From positions 1,681,501 to 1,745,500 of the forward strand of contig OX637407.1 in the NCBI GenBank assembly GCA_951799425.1: a DNA stretch of 64,000 nt. The letters are read 5' to 3'. Position 1 is the first letter of the stretch; the number at the start of each line of letters is the position of its first letter. Below are positions 31,764-43,672 of this stretch, piece by piece. The DNA comes from Ilex aquifolium. Taxonomy: Eukaryota > Streptophyta > Magnoliopsida > Aquifoliales > Aquifoliaceae. Position numbers and translations under genes: made by a program. The notes below the pieces were generated by a model. The model saw only the letters and a program-made list of their open reading frames with translations, had not been told where the DNA came from and did no database searches.

Positions 31764-32746
31764 TTATCGAGATGGTTTTGCATCTTCCTCCAAGTAAATC
31801 CTATGAGTGCAAATGAGGGGACTAATTCCCTTAGTGTCGGCCATGGTCCACCCGATAGCTCCTTTGTGCCTCCTCAATACACATAACAACTCTTCCTCTT
31901 GGCTTGCCTCCAAAGTTGAGCTTATTACCACCGGGGAAGGTCTCATGCTCCCCCAAGAATGAATATTTGAGGTTGGATGGTAAAAGCTTCAACTCCAAGA
32001 TGGTATTTTGCACATTTGATGGAAAGATCTTCTTGTCTTGATGTGGAAGTTTCTCAAATGTAGGGGTCCATTTTTCCACCCCTTTTAAACTTTTCGACTC
32101 CTCTTGATCAATACTCTCCTCCTCCCCCAACTTCAACATGCTCAATAGTTCCAAGTGATCTTCCACCAAGGTATCAATCCTATTTACTTCATGCACTTCC
32201 TCATCGTCCCCCGGTTGTTTGCACAAATTGAATACATTGAGGTCCATAGTCAAATTCCCGAAAGTAAGCTTCATCAGTCCATTCCTGCAATTAATCACAG
32301 CATTAGAAGTAGCAAGGAACAACCTACCTAGTATGACATGAATTTGTGAGCTAGGGTTAGCAACCGGATGAGTTTCAAGTACAATAAAATCAACAGGGAA
32401 ATAAAAATTATCCACTTGAACTAAGACATCCTCAACTACTCCCCTCGGTGTTCGAATGCTTCGGTCTTCCAATTGAAGAGTGATTGTGGTTGGCTTCAAC
32501 TCTTCAAGTTGGAGTTGTTGATAAACTGAATAGGGTAGGAGGTTGACACTTGCCCCCAAATCAAGAAGCGTTTGCTCCACCCGGCAATTCCCTATTGTGA
32601 TGGCAATGGTAGGGCATCCGGGGTCTTTGAACTTTGACGGTGTGTTTGTCCTCAAGATTAAGCTCACTTGCTCGGTGAGGAATGCCTTCTTGTGAACATT
32701 CATCTTCCTCTTCACGGTACACAAATCTTTCAAGATCTTGGCACAT
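31764..32746 (-). pseudogene. Element D protease and RT linker
   Basis: Open from 32733 to 31831. KDLCTVKRKMNVHKKAFLTEQ precedes the protease catalytic motif LLDLGASVNLLPYSVY, then RTPRGVVEDVLVQVD and ILGRLFLATSNAVINC, which keeps the segment deleted in B. The linker to RT has acidic stretches. A frameshift near 31920 moves the reading to 31946-31764 (GAIGWTMADTKGISP). A stop follows LDAIKKIS at the gag side (near 32746). Confidence 0.85.
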
Positions 32747-34627
32747 TAGGAGATTTTTTTTATGGCATCAAGGAGTGGGATGTTGATCTTAACCTGCTTG
32801 AACATCTCAATAATGTCAGAATAATTAGCCACCTTCGCGGATGGCTTCAAACGATTGGGAAAAGGGGCCGGAATGGGACATGCATGCACATTTACATCAG
32901 ACATTTTTTCTTTCTCACTCACCTCACCCCCCCCCCCCCCCCCGGAGTCACCCTTAGTCTCATTTTCTTTGGTAAATGTGGTCTTGGGTGAGACTTTTGG
33001 CACAATGGTCTTGTCGATTTGCTTGCCACTCCTTAGGGTGGTGACCGCCTTGAGTTGCTCACAACTCTATTTGGTGGGTTCGGATGACTCTATCATATGT
33101 TGGCCTCTAGGGTTCTCATGCGGTTGAGCGGGGAATTTTCCCTTCTCTTATTGTGACGTCCCTATGGCATTGGTCAACTTCGTGATTTGAGTCTGAATGT
33201 CATTAAAAGCTGCGGAGATTTGGTTGTTGATGGTGGTTTGGCTTTGGATGAATTGGTGCACTACATCCTCCAAGTTCCTTTTATGAGGTGGTTGGTAGGT
33301 GGGTGGGTTGGTTGGTCCTTGTTAACCAAAACTTTGTGGAGGCGGGTTTTGTGAATACCCTTGCGGATTGGACCGAGGGTATTGAGAGCTAGACGACGGA
33401 CCTTGGCCATGGTATTCATTTTGTTTAGGAGGCATGAGGGGTAAATATGAACTAGACCCATGAGGAGTGGGATTCTCATTCTTCCAACTAAAGTTTGGGT
33501 GATTGCTCCAACCCGAATTGTAACTGTTAGAGTGCGGGGAGAACGATTGCCTACTTTGGTTAAAGGCATTGACTTGCTCATGGTAGACTTCCTTAAGTGC
33601 CGGAATGTTAGGGCACTCCGATATGGAATGCTCAACACTCTTACAGATAGAGCAAAACTCCTCGGTCTTGGAAATGTTGGACACCTCATGTCTCCTATTG
33701 ACCTCTAGACTCTCCACTTTCCGAGATAACTTGGTGATTTTGGAAAGCAAATCCTCCCCAGTCCCTTAGATCATACATCCCTCCCCCACTTGGTTGATTA
33801 CTACCCGGAGAAGACCTCGGTACATCGGTGGGATCCGTGATATCCCAAGATTGTGCATTTTGTGCCAATGTACTAATGTAATCTAGCGCCTCATCGGGAT
33901 CCTTGTTTAAAAACTCCCCATTGCACATCATGTTTATGAATTGTCGATGGCCTGGTGTAATCCCTTCATAGAAGAAACTCACCAATTACCATGATTCAAA
34001 ACCATGATGTGGAATGGATTGCAGCAATTCCTTGTAGCGATCCTAACATTGATAAAATTGCTCATTGGGCTTTTCCGAAAAATTTTGGATTTGCTTTTTA
34101 AGAGCGGTGGTTTTAGGCACCGGAAAGAATTTGTTCAAAAACTCGAAAAGCATTTGTGCCCAAGAGATTATGGATCGAGGCTTCAAGGAATTTAACCACA
34201 TTTTGGCTTTTTCCTTAAGGGAAAAGGAAAACAATTTTAGGCGAGCTATGTCTTCCATGACATGATTAGTGAGGAATGTTGCAACTATTTCCTCGAATTT
34301 CTTAATGTGCAAATAAGGATTCTCTCTTTCAATTCCATGGAATTGAGGAAGTAGTTGCAACATTCCCAGTTTGACTAGGAAGGCATGAGCTTGGACCGGT
34401 AAAAGAATGCATAAGGGAGTGGTGCTACGAGTGGTTTGAAGATAATCACGCATTGACCTCGCCGGAGGATCAATTGGGATATGGTTTCCCTCATTCCTAG
34501 GAGGGGGAAAATGCATTCTAGGGTTTGGCATTCTAGGGTCTTGCACTCCTCTGCCTCTTGGGACATTAGCACCAACATCCTCAAAATTATCACCGGCATC
34601 CTCGGGTGGGTCTTGGTCAAGATTCAT
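32747..34627 (-). pseudogene. Element D gag, frameshifted
   Basis: Block one (34627-34043) has SMRDYLQTTRSTTPLCI, LKLFSFSLKEKAKMWLNSL and EFLNKFFPVPKTTALKKQI, then a stop after EQFYQC. Block two (33985-33695) has QFINMMCNGEFLNKDPDEA. Block three (33750-33322) has the coiled-coil-like LSRKVESLEVNRRHE and the knuckle CSICKSVEHSISEC, then a Pro/Gln-rich tail. The last block (33003-32746) contains a glycine run coded by 17 consecutive G (32927-32943 on plus). The start at 34627 aligns with NxDxDxPEDA in B. Confidence 0.85.
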
Positions 34628-34817
34628 GTTAGGTTCTAGGGGTCATCTAACCAATCTATTTTGGTCGTCCCGTCCCCACATACAAAAGCAATATCTGCAA
34701 TTGAAATGAAAAATACACAAAAGTATATACAAGGAGCAACGAACCTTGGCCCGTGATGAGAATCACGGGACTTACCTCCGTTGTCCGAAAATCACCTTCT
34801 AATTCAACGTTTTGCCT

Positions 34818-34835
34818 TCCCCGGCAACGGCGCCA
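34818..34835 (-). other. Element D primer-binding site, tRNA-Asp
   Basis: Minus-strand TGGCGCCGTTGCCGGGGA, identical to B and fully complementary to the plant tRNA-Asp 3' end. Three bases separate it from the LTR. Confidence 0.93.
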
Positions 34836-34838
34836 AAA

Positions 34839-36580
34839 TGCTTGATTTATTTCGTCAACCCTAATCTCCGACCATGATTCCGGTAATGTGTATGTGGCTT
34901 ATATGGTTAGGTGAGTGTCACTCTCCTTCAGCTATCATGAAAGAAATGGAAAAATGTGTGTGAATGAACAAAATGTGTGTGTGTGTACAAAAGTGCTCCC
35001 CAAGCGTAGAGAGACTTTCGAATGTCGTGTTTTACTTGGAATGGTATTCCAAGGTCGTCTCCTCAGAGAAGGAAGGTGAATTGGGTGAAGGTGATTTGGT
35101 AAAAAAAAAAAAGTGTAAAATCTTTTGAGTTTGAGTTTTGGTGAGTGAAGATTGGTTATAGAAATACAATAAAAACAAGGTTGGTTAATCCGAAGAGGTC
35201 TTTCCAATGGGAATGCCAAATCAACTCAATTCATTCAACCAATGGTGCCTAGGTGCTTGATTGATTCGTAGGAAGTGAGGGACTCATGTGGAATGTAGGC
35301 TCAAGCATACCCCGAGACAAGTCTACGGTGTATCAACAGCTCACAACCACGTCCGCACCCAACCTAGTCAAACCAAGCAATTTACACTACGAGGTAGAAT
35401 GAAGAATAGTTGATTTAGCATAGCCAAGAGGAAGTTCCCCTTGGATTAGCCAACATAAACCTTAGCTACCCATGGCTAAAGTAAAAGCATTCATGGTGTA
35501 AAGATACATGGTATTGGAATGGAGATTAAAACTTGTGTTAATGTAAAGAAAAGTGAAACTACAAAAATGAGTGCATTTAATACCCAACTTAAAAGCTTGA
35601 AGTGAAAACTTGAATATAACAATGGTAGATTCCAAGATACTTAACTAAACTTCTAAAACACTTGAAATAAATGATATTAAGTGCAATAAATGAAGCTTAC
35701 AAGAGTCTTAAAGCATATTACAAGTGAAATGGGTAAAGGAAATGCAAAAATCTAACTTCTCTCTCTAAAAATATGTCTTCCTCCTTGAGCTTCTCCCTCT
35801 ACAATGCTGAACAATTCTGTAAAAATTTCAAGTGATGTCCTCATTTTTGTTCATGGAGGTCCTATAGCCTGTGTGTGAGGCTTCCCATCAATGGGGGGCT
35901 GAGTTGATAGCTTGGGCAGGCTAGGAGAAGCCTAGCCTGCAACTTCCCAGGTTTCCATCTTCTCTCTCTTCCTCATTAATGTATTGGATTCCAAAGTCCA
36001 ATCTGAAGTGTAGGGAAGCATGTATGTGTGTAAGAGATGTCAGGGGACAAGTGGGAAAATCATAGGTGGGACTCCCAAGTGGCAGAGCTTGAGTTGCAGG
36101 CTGTCTAACATTTTTGGGCAAAACCTTTCGGAAGGTCGATGCAAACCTTCCGGAAGGTTTTGGCAAGGTAAGTGGAAAAAACTATCCAGTGAGCTTAACC
36201 TTCCGAAAGGTCGATGCAAACCTTCCGGAAGGTTTAATCCAGCAGGCAAAACCTTTCAAAAGGTTTTGGCAGGGTATAGGCAGACCAAGTGCAAACCTTC
36301 CAGAAGGTTTATGGCCAAACCTTCCGAAAGGTTTTCTCCTAACATGCCTTTTTCTTAATTTCTTCACCTTCCAAGCCTCCCGTTAAGCCACCCCCTCATC
36401 TCCATTGTCTTTAAGCACTATGATGGGGGTTTAACTCAAGCCATTTACAACTCTTCACCTACATTCACACAATACTTCATTAAAAGGTAGATTAAATGCA
36501 TTTCTCCCCAAATTCACAACAAAAGCAAGTATAAAAGGGTATAAAGAGCATACAAAATGTGCAATATTTTGTGCTAATCA
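34839..36580 (-). repeat. 5' LTR of element D
   Basis: 1,742 bp, TGATTAGCAC at 36580 and ending in ATCAAGCA at 34839 (minus strand). Contains the palindrome array 36118-36337 and a (GT)n tract near 34974-34990. Confidence 0.92.
36118..36337 (-). promoter_or_regulatory. CTTCCGGAAG palindrome array in D 5' LTR
   Basis: About eight sites of the ACCTTCCGGAAGGT series. Some are joined as half-sites through TCGATGCAA, so the spacing is regular in part. It lies about 240-460 bp from the LTR start. Confidence 0.55.
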
Positions 36581-38999
36581 CATATTCACCGGGATCATAA
36601 CAAAATGGAATTTGGGCAGAGTCTACTTTGCACGGGAGCTTTACCCAATACATAACTTGTGCAAACTTCAATCATACGACCATTCCAAGGTCCACATCCC
36701 AAAGTCTAGGACTTAAAATTTAATCATTTATATCATCCAAAAAACAAGCTCAAGATATGAAGGTTCAGAAGTGTTGAAGTTCAAAAACCAATTTTCGGGA
36801 AGAGGGTACTGGTACCTCTATTAAGGAGTACCGGTACCTGAACCCTCTGGAAGTCAGGTACTAGTACCTGTAAGACTTGGTACTGGTACCTAGACCCACT
36901 GTCATCGGGGTACCAATACCTGTGAGCATACATATTGGTACCTGAGCCCACGGGAAGGTTGGTACCTGTGAGGTATCGTTACCTATGGCCCAAATTTCCT
37001 CAAATTTCCCAAATTTCAACTTTTAACACTACAAACTCATACAACATCCATTATATTCATTTGTTTACAAAAGAATAATGTCCAAGAGAGTCCCATTATA
37101 TGTCTTTGTCAAAGTACAAGTTTTGTACATAATTTATACAAGGCCAAAATAGAAATGTACAAGGGACTACAAAATGTAATTCAAGAGCCACAACCCGGCT
37201 CTGTTGTAAACACGGGCCCAAGTGAGGGCCATCCGCTAGAGCCTATCCAACACATGAAATGTATCTCCATAAAAGGTGAGTTACGCTAAATAGGGTATTT
37301 CCTAATTAGGCCACTTCCCAACCCAAATGGATATAAAATGTCACATGCAAGTCATCATATCAAGCATCCATGCAAACACATGTTTTTTCATAAATGAATG
37401 CTACAATTCCATGACATGCTATGAGATGAAAACTCACGCGTGCAATGCAAACCCGAGCCCCACTGGTTCCCATAACACATATTATGCCATGCGTATGCAT
37501 CCGGGCATTCCAAGCCCCCGTAATTGATGTTAGACATCCAATGACCATTTTATAAAATCTTGTTTCTTTTTGGGCAGGTAATTTATGGACACCACATCAA
37601 TGGTCTCCTAAACCGACACGGTATTTAAGGGTATCACACCTACGGTTCTGAGTACACTGGCACACTTTTCTGGAATTTCACCTCCGATCAAGTGAGTGAA
37701 CCAAGTAGCCGGGCCTTATATCCGAGGGAGAATTTATCCCTTCTTGCTATACCCGACACGTATTTTCAATGCAACCCGTGCGACTCAGTCGAACCTAGAT
37801 TAAACTTTTTCGAGTCCACGTATCAACCCACCAAGGATGGTGTTTGATTAAAAACATGCACACACACCCCCACTCATGTCGGATGCCCATGAATGTTATT
37901 CTACCCATGCATATGCAATTAAATTGTATAATCACAATTCATATTACCATGCTCATCATATCATAAGACATATAATGAACATATCCATTTTCGATAAACA
38001 TACCCAAGCATGTTACATGCGATATCAATCCAATTAACATACTTGAATTCATAAGCATTTCATCAAACACTTAGTAGGAAAAATATGTAAACACATGCAT
38101 GCCCAACTATCCATTTCATGAAATCCAGACCAAGCAATTTCATCAAACCCAAATCATGCAAGAATTGGATATTCCCATACTTATTTTTCATATTCTAGCT
38201 ACACTAGGTGTGTGTTATACATCAGAATTCATCTCTATCACCCTACCAATTTCATATCTCAACCCTAGGTTGGAAATAAACCTAGATAGGAGGGAACCCT
38301 ACCTCTTGTTGCATATGCCCGTGTAGTAGAAGCCCTAAAAACCCCAAAACAATCCTTCCAAGCTTTATCCCGAAATTTTCATCTTTGAGATTATGGAGAA
38401 AATCACGATCTTTGATATGGTTGCATAGCTCTCACTGCATATAGCGACTTTAACTTTTGACCCGAAGCGATCCAAAGATTGGATCTTGGCGGATCAAGGA
38501 AGGAAGGTGGCAGAACTTTGAGATTTTATCTCTTCTCTCTCTCTCTCTCTCTTCCAAAATTTTTAGGCAAAGAATGGGGGAAAAATCTGATTTTTTTTCC
38601 CATTTAAATACTCCTTGAATGCTTGGCCCTCATTGCACCACACGTCACTCTTTAATTGGTCAAATTTTATTCCGAATCAATTAAATCTCACCCCATGTTA
38701 AGTTTAGTATATTTTTATCAAACTAACTTTAAATTATTTTTTTTGGGTCCCACGAATAAAATCTGATCGCGTTTATTTTAGTCGCGCGACACCCAATCGC
38801 CTCGTAAAATGCGAACAATCCAACTGTCTCGAAATTTAACAAAAATTGACTTGGTAGCTAGATTTCGCGATACAAATCCAACGGTGTGGTCCGTTTCTTC
38901 ATCTAAATTCTATAAAAATTTAGGTTTTTAACCCACACTGTAACGGCTAATTATCGTTTTGCCCTTTTTAATCAAGTTTTTATTTTTCTGGGTTTTACA
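36581..38999 (-). repeat. Large-LTR family copy 4
   Basis: Starts on the minus strand with TGTAAAACCC at 38999 and runs to 36581, where D is inserted, so about the last 110 bp of the LTR are missing. A TATA-like TATTTAAAT on the minus strand (near 38605) is followed by a (CT)n tract in plus reading (38530-38552). It has its own palindrome type (GGTACC). No coding potential; ORFs such as 38099-38326 are not shared with other copies. Confidence 0.8.
36806..36990 (-). promoter_or_regulatory. GGTACC palindrome array in copy 4
   Basis: AGGTACTAGTACCT, GTACCGGTACCT, GGTACTGGTACC (twice) and several GGTACC half-variants, spaced about 20-30 bp. At the place where other copies have CTACCGGTAG or GCTACCGGTAGC. 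Confidence 0.55.
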
Positions 39000-39509
39000 A
39001 TACATGTCAAGTTTCAAAAAATAAAAATCCAATTCAATGCATTACAAGAACTATATGATCATGGTGCATAGAATTTGAGTGTCTAATAATAGTATAAGCA
39101 TCATACTCAAGGATATTATAAATTCCATCTACAACCCGTATGCAATTGTCTCAAATTACCATCAACAAGGTGAAGTTCTCAAGGGATTTGATTCAAGCAT
39201 CACTATCTCAAAATAGATAAAACATAATTCTTTTCATTTTTTTAGGAGCAACAAATAATCAAAATAACCAAAAAGAAACAAACAACAAAAAATAGTGGTG
39301 TAAACCTTCACTCCCCAACTTGAATTATGCATTGTCCTCATTGCAAGAGAGATAACTATGTGCAAGAGAACAATTAAGAGAGAGTAAGGAACAAGGTCAC
39401 CTGAAAAACTTGTTCTGAAAGAAATTCAACTACAAAACTAAAAGAAATGTAATGAAAATAGATAACTAACTATGATACAAGAAAGTAAGTAGGGTGAGAG
39501 AGTCACTCA
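39000..39509 (-). other. Element G sequence downstream of pol
   Basis: Non-coding. On the minus strand it contains GCAATGAGGACAATGCATAA and AAGTTGGGGAGTG, the motifs that follow pol in A and B, so it is the start of the usual spacer. It is cut by copy 4 at 39000. Confidence 0.6.
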
Positions 39510-41007
39510 GTAGGGAAATCCTAATAAACAGGATTGAATAACTCCTGTACAGACCCTTATGATGGAAATTCCTCCAAGAATGGCTTCAATCACTGACCAT
39601 TCACTTTAAAATTTTCCCCATTCTTCGGATTCTCCAATTCCACAACTCCATGCGGAAAAAACTGTACGCACTATGTAAGGGCCAGCCTATCGCCAACGTA
39701 GCTTACCTGGGAAAAGATGAAGACGAGAATTGTATAAAATCACTTTCTGTCCCTACTCAAAGGTCTTCTTCAAAATTGATTTATCATGAAATTTTTTTAT
39801 CTTTTCCTTGTAGATCTGATTACTCTCATACGCATCTCTTCTTATCTCTCCCCATTCCTTCAAGTCCAATTTTCTATGGCTATCAGCAAGTTTTATATTG
39901 AAATTCAAGGTTTTGATGGCCCAATATGCTCTATGTTCTATGACAAGCTTTACCATACAGCCTATAGGGAGACATACCTAAATGTGTCTTGAAAACAGTC
40001 TGATGGGCCTAAAGAGCATCGGTCAACCAAAGTGACCAATCCTTTCTATTATGATTGATTATCTTTTCTAAAATGTGTTTTACCTCCTTATTGACCAATT
40101 TAGCTTGACCATTGGTTTGTGGGTGATAGGCTGTGGACACTTTGTGTTTGATTCCATATTTGGTCATGAGATTTTTTTATTTTTTTTTCCATATTTGGTT
40201 ATGAGATTAGGGAAGGGCCTATACAAAAGTGTAAACCACCATCACTAATTATTACCCTAGGCATCTCAAATCTAGACAAAATATTCTTTTTAAAAAACTT
40301 GATCACAATCTTATGATTATTGGTCCTAATTGGGATAACCTCTACCCACTTGGATAAATAATCAACTGCCAAAAGAATGTAAGCATATTCAAAAGATATA
40401 GGGAAAGTACCCATAAAATCAATGCCCCAACAATCAAAAATTTTCATCACATACACAAATGTGAGGGGCATCATGTTTCTACGAGCCACTCATCCTAATC
40501 ATCGACATTTATCACAATGCTTGCACAATGTAAAACAATCCTTAAATAAAGTAGGCCAATAAAAACCACATTGCAAAATCTTTGCTAATGTCTTCTTTGA
40601 GGAAAAATGGCATCCACAAACTTCTGAATGAAAAAAAAAAAAATCACGTCCTTCTGCTCTTCATCGGACACACATCTCTTCATCACTTGATCGGGACAGT
40701 ATTTGAACAAATATGGATTGTCCAAGTAAAACTGTTTCACCTCAACCAAGAATCTCTTCTCGTCCCTTGGAATCCAATGACTTGGTAAGTGCCCTATAAC
40801 AAAATAATTCACAAAATCAGCATACCATGGCACACTCACATTCAAATTAAATAAATGCTCATCAGGGAAAAAGTTAGGGATAGAAATGAGAGCATCTGTG
40901 TCTTCAATCATGAGCCTTGATAGATGGTCAGCCACAACATTTTCCACTCCTTTCTTATCTTTAATGATGATATGAAACTGTTGGAGTAGGAAGATCCACT
41001 TAATCAA
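39510..41007 (-). pseudogene. Element G integrase, decayed
   Basis: Pieces in several frames. 41007-40585 has IKDKKGVENVVADHLSRL and then a zinc-domain remnant. 40489-40199 has FDCWGIDFMGTFP, SKWVEVIPIRTNNH and ISDGGLHF, so two catalytic aspartates survive. 39956-39753 has [14 protein letters not shown] and FHDKSILKKTFE from the C-terminal part. Sequence to about 39510 reads as the broken end (KVNGQ, LKPF). A poly(T) insertion at 40174-40188 breaks the middle. Confidence 0.8.
40154..40208. mobile_element. Poly(T) micro-insertion with 20-bp duplication
   Basis: CCATATTTGGTCATGAGATT (40154-40173) is repeated with one change at 40189-40208. Between the copies is only TTTTTATTTTTTTT, 15 bases or fewer. 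This fits target-primed insertion of little more than a poly(A) tail. A and B lack it at the matching place. Confidence 0.6.
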
Positions 41008-41022
41008 CCTTGGCTTGGCATC

Positions 41023-41394
41023 CTACTTAGTTAACAAATACTTCAAAGCAGCATGGTTAGTGTAAACAACAATAGGTGACCCTATAATGTATGACCTAAA
41101 CTTATCAAGTGCAAAAACTACTGCTAGCAGCTCTTTCTCGGTGGTAGTATAATTCATCTGAGCCTCATTCAATGTCTTACTAGCATAGTAGATGACATGG
41201 GGTTTCTTATCATACCGTTGGCCTAGCACTGCGCCAAATGCATAATCACTTTCGTCTCACATAAGCTCGAAAGGAAGTTCCCAATTGAGTGGTTGCATGA
41301 TTGGAGGTGAGATAAACATGCTCTTTAGGGCTTTAAAAGCTGCCTCACAATCCGTTGTCCACTCAAAGGAAACATCTTTGGCTAAAAGATTATA
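41023..41394 (-). pseudogene. Element G RNase H, 5' part cut by MITE
   Basis: 41229-41023 reads YYASKTLNEAQMNYTTTEKELL and YTNHAALKYLLTK. Upstream of it, toward 41394, lie CDESDYAFGAVLGQR-like sequence and the end of the RT connection, with an in-frame stop near 41256. The MITE starts at 41395. Confidence 0.8.
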
Positions 41395-41945
41395 GGGTTA
41401 ATTGCACTAGAGGTCCCTAAAGTATGGAATTTGTCTCATTTTAGTCCCCAATATTTCAATTGTATCATTTTGGTCCCTGAAGTATTGAATATGTTTCTAT
41501 ATGGTCCTTCAAGTAGACAACATCCAGATTGTTAATGATTTTTTGTCATAAACTTGTCACGTAATAGCTAAATATAGACAAAAAATAATTTTTATAGCTT
41601 TTAAACAAAATTTGGGTAGCTCTTGACAAAAAAAATATGTAATATGGATAGTTTTTGACTAAAATTTGGATAGATCATGATCAAAACTGTATAATTTAGG
41701 TAGGTATTTAACAAAAATTTGAGTAAAAATTTGGTTAAGAGTTATGTAAATTATTTTTTTATCCATATTTAAGTATCATGTGACAAGTTTATGATAAAAA
41801 ATCGTTAACAATCTGGACACTGTCTGCTTGATGGACCATATAGAAACATATTCAATACTTTAGGGACCAAAATGATGTAATAAAAATATTGGGGACCAAA
41901 ATGAGACAAGCTCCATACTTTGGGGACCTCTAGTGCAATTAATCC
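41395..41945. mobile_element. Mutator-type MITE with 9-bp duplication
   Basis: 551 bp beginning GGGTTAATTGCACTAGAGG and ending in the inverse (CCTCTAGTGCAATTAATCC). The terminal inverted repeats are long, about 180 bp with mismatches. AAGATTATA flanks it exactly at 41386-41394 and 41946-41954. A 9-bp duplication with long inverted repeats is diagnostic of Mutator-like elements. The central part is AT-rich, with no protein, so it is non-autonomous. It lies between the RT and RNase H parts of element G. Confidence 0.93.
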
Positions 41946-41954
41946 AAGATTATA

Positions 41955-43150
41955 TAAAGGTCGTGCTAAGGCACTAAAACCTTTTATAAATCACCTGTAG
42001 AACCCGGCATGACCAAGAAATGACCGAACATCTTTAATAGATTTGGGAGTAGGGAGGTTAGAAATCAACTCAACATTGGCTTTATCTATCTTTATCCCCT
42101 TCTTTGACACAATGTGACTGAGGACTATTCCTTGAGTCACCATAAAATGATACATTTCCCAAGATATTTTTCAACCAACCCTCAAACAAATCACCATATA
42201 CAGAGAAACCGTCCATAAGAATATCGGCAATCTTCTCCACGATATCACTAAAAATTCCCATCATACACCTCTAAAATGTGCCTGATGCATTGCAAATACC
42301 AAATGACATTCTTCTGTAGGCAAACGTTCCAAAGGGATATGTGAATGTTGTCTTTTCTTGATCTTCTAAGGCTATCTCAATTGGTTGTAACCCGAATACC
42401 CACCCAAAAAAGCAATAAAATGCATGCCTTACAACTCATTCCAAGACCAGGTCAAGGAATGATAATGGAAAATGGTCCTTTCAGGTACATGAATTTAGCT
42501 TTCTGTAGTCAATGGAAACCCTCCACCTGGTCACTGTCTCATTCTTCTCATTAGCAACCATAGTGACTCTCAATTTCTTAGGGACTACATGTGTAGGGCT
42601 CACCCACCTGCTATCAGTAATAGGGAAGATAATCCATACATCAAGTAGCTTCAAAACTTCAACTTGAACCACATCCTTCATTATAGGATTCAATTGCCGT
42701 TGTGGTTGGCGAGAAGGCTTTGCATCATCTTCTAGGTAGATCCTATGGGTGTGCATATAAGAGGACTAATCCCCTTTAATCTACTATGGTCCACCCAATA
42801 GCTCCCCTATGGGCCTTCAACAATTGTAATAGTCTTGATTCTTGCTCAAGTAGCAAAGACAAACTGATCACCACTGAAAAAGTATTATCACTCCCCAAGC
42901 AAGCATGCTTCAAGGTGGATGGAAGTGGCTTCAAATTAGGCTTAGATGGTTGAACGTTCGATGGTAGAGCATGCTTCTCTATTGGAGGTAATTCTTCAAA
43001 CATAGGCTCCTACGAACCTAGAGCAAATGCTTCCTCTTCTTGAACAGTTGTTTTCTCAGACAGGTTTTCCAAGTATTTGCCAGCTGACTCTTCTGCTTGT
43101 TGCTCTATGATGGTGTCAATGAAATTTACTTGATGTGATTCTCCATCATC
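41955..43150 (-). pseudogene. Element G reverse transcriptase, inactive
   Basis: Runs in pieces: 43003-42776 (FSVVISLSLLLEQESRLL, GAIGWTIVD), 42756-42481 (RIYLEDDAKPSRQPQRQLNP, IMKDVVQ) and 42264-42082. The catalytic FMDD motif has become LMDGF (near 42215), so the second Asp is lost. Directly after it about 40 residues of palm/thumb present in B and D are missing. The element could not have made its own RT in this state. Confidence 0.82.
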
Positions 43151-43156
43151 CCCAAG

Positions 43157-43672
43157 CTACCTTGCAATATTGAACACATTCCACTCCAAAGTCATATTCT
43201 CAAAGGTCAACTTCATAAATCCATTCTTGCAATTAGTTAAGGCATTAGAAGTTGCAACAAATGGTCGTCCCATTATAATAGGAATCCGAGCAGATGAGTT
43301 AGCAACAGGACATGTATCAAGAGCAATAAATTCAACTGGAAAGTAAAATTTCTCCACTTAGACTAGAACATCCTCATACTTCTGTCGGCAAGCTGGAGTG
43401 TGATGGGTGTCGGCTTCAATTCTCCTAATCTAAGCTGCATGTAGACTGAATTGGGAAGGAGGTTCATACTTGCACCCAAATCTAGCAGAGCTTCCTCCAC
43501 TCAGTAGTCCCCAATGATGATTGAGATGGTAGGACAACCGAGGTTTTTGTTCTTGGGTGAAGTGTATGTTCTTAAGATGGAGCTTACTTGCTCTGTGAGG
43601 AAAGCTCTCTTTTGCACATTTATCATTCTCTTCACTGTACATAACTCTTTTAGAAACTTGGCATGAGATGGT
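43157..43672 (-). pseudogene. Element G protease, decayed
   Basis: 43672-43430 gives KELCTVKRMINVQKRAFLTEQ and, past a stop, the protease motif LLDLGASMNLLPNSVY. 43357-43157 gives FYFPVEFIALDT and IIMGRPFVATSNALTNC. The D-L-G-A-S core is intact; a stop and a short deletion near 43370 separate the halves. The solo LTR at 43673 cuts it from gag. Confidence 0.8.

Larger units (their letters stand above)
21574..36580 (-). mobile_element. Athila-type element D, interrupted by E
   Basis: Minus-strand element read from 36580 down: 5' LTR, tRNA-Asp site, gag, protease, RT-RNase H, N-terminal integrase (to 29923), insertion E (26507-29922 with one duplication), rest of integrase (26506-25676), short spacer, third ORF, polypurine tract, truncated 3' LTR. 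The split integrase rejoins exactly across E's GACAC duplication, which shows it is one element. Its pol-to-third-ORF spacer is only about 570 bp against 2 kb in A and B, an internal deletion. CATAT (36581-36585) is the right target duplication; the left copy is lost. Confidence 0.9.

Noticed and set aside
36581-38999. Copy 4 and copy 5 (9959-10200) as halves of a single solo LTR
   Set aside because: They overlap by about 130 bp and the overlapping parts differ strongly, so they are two LTRs.
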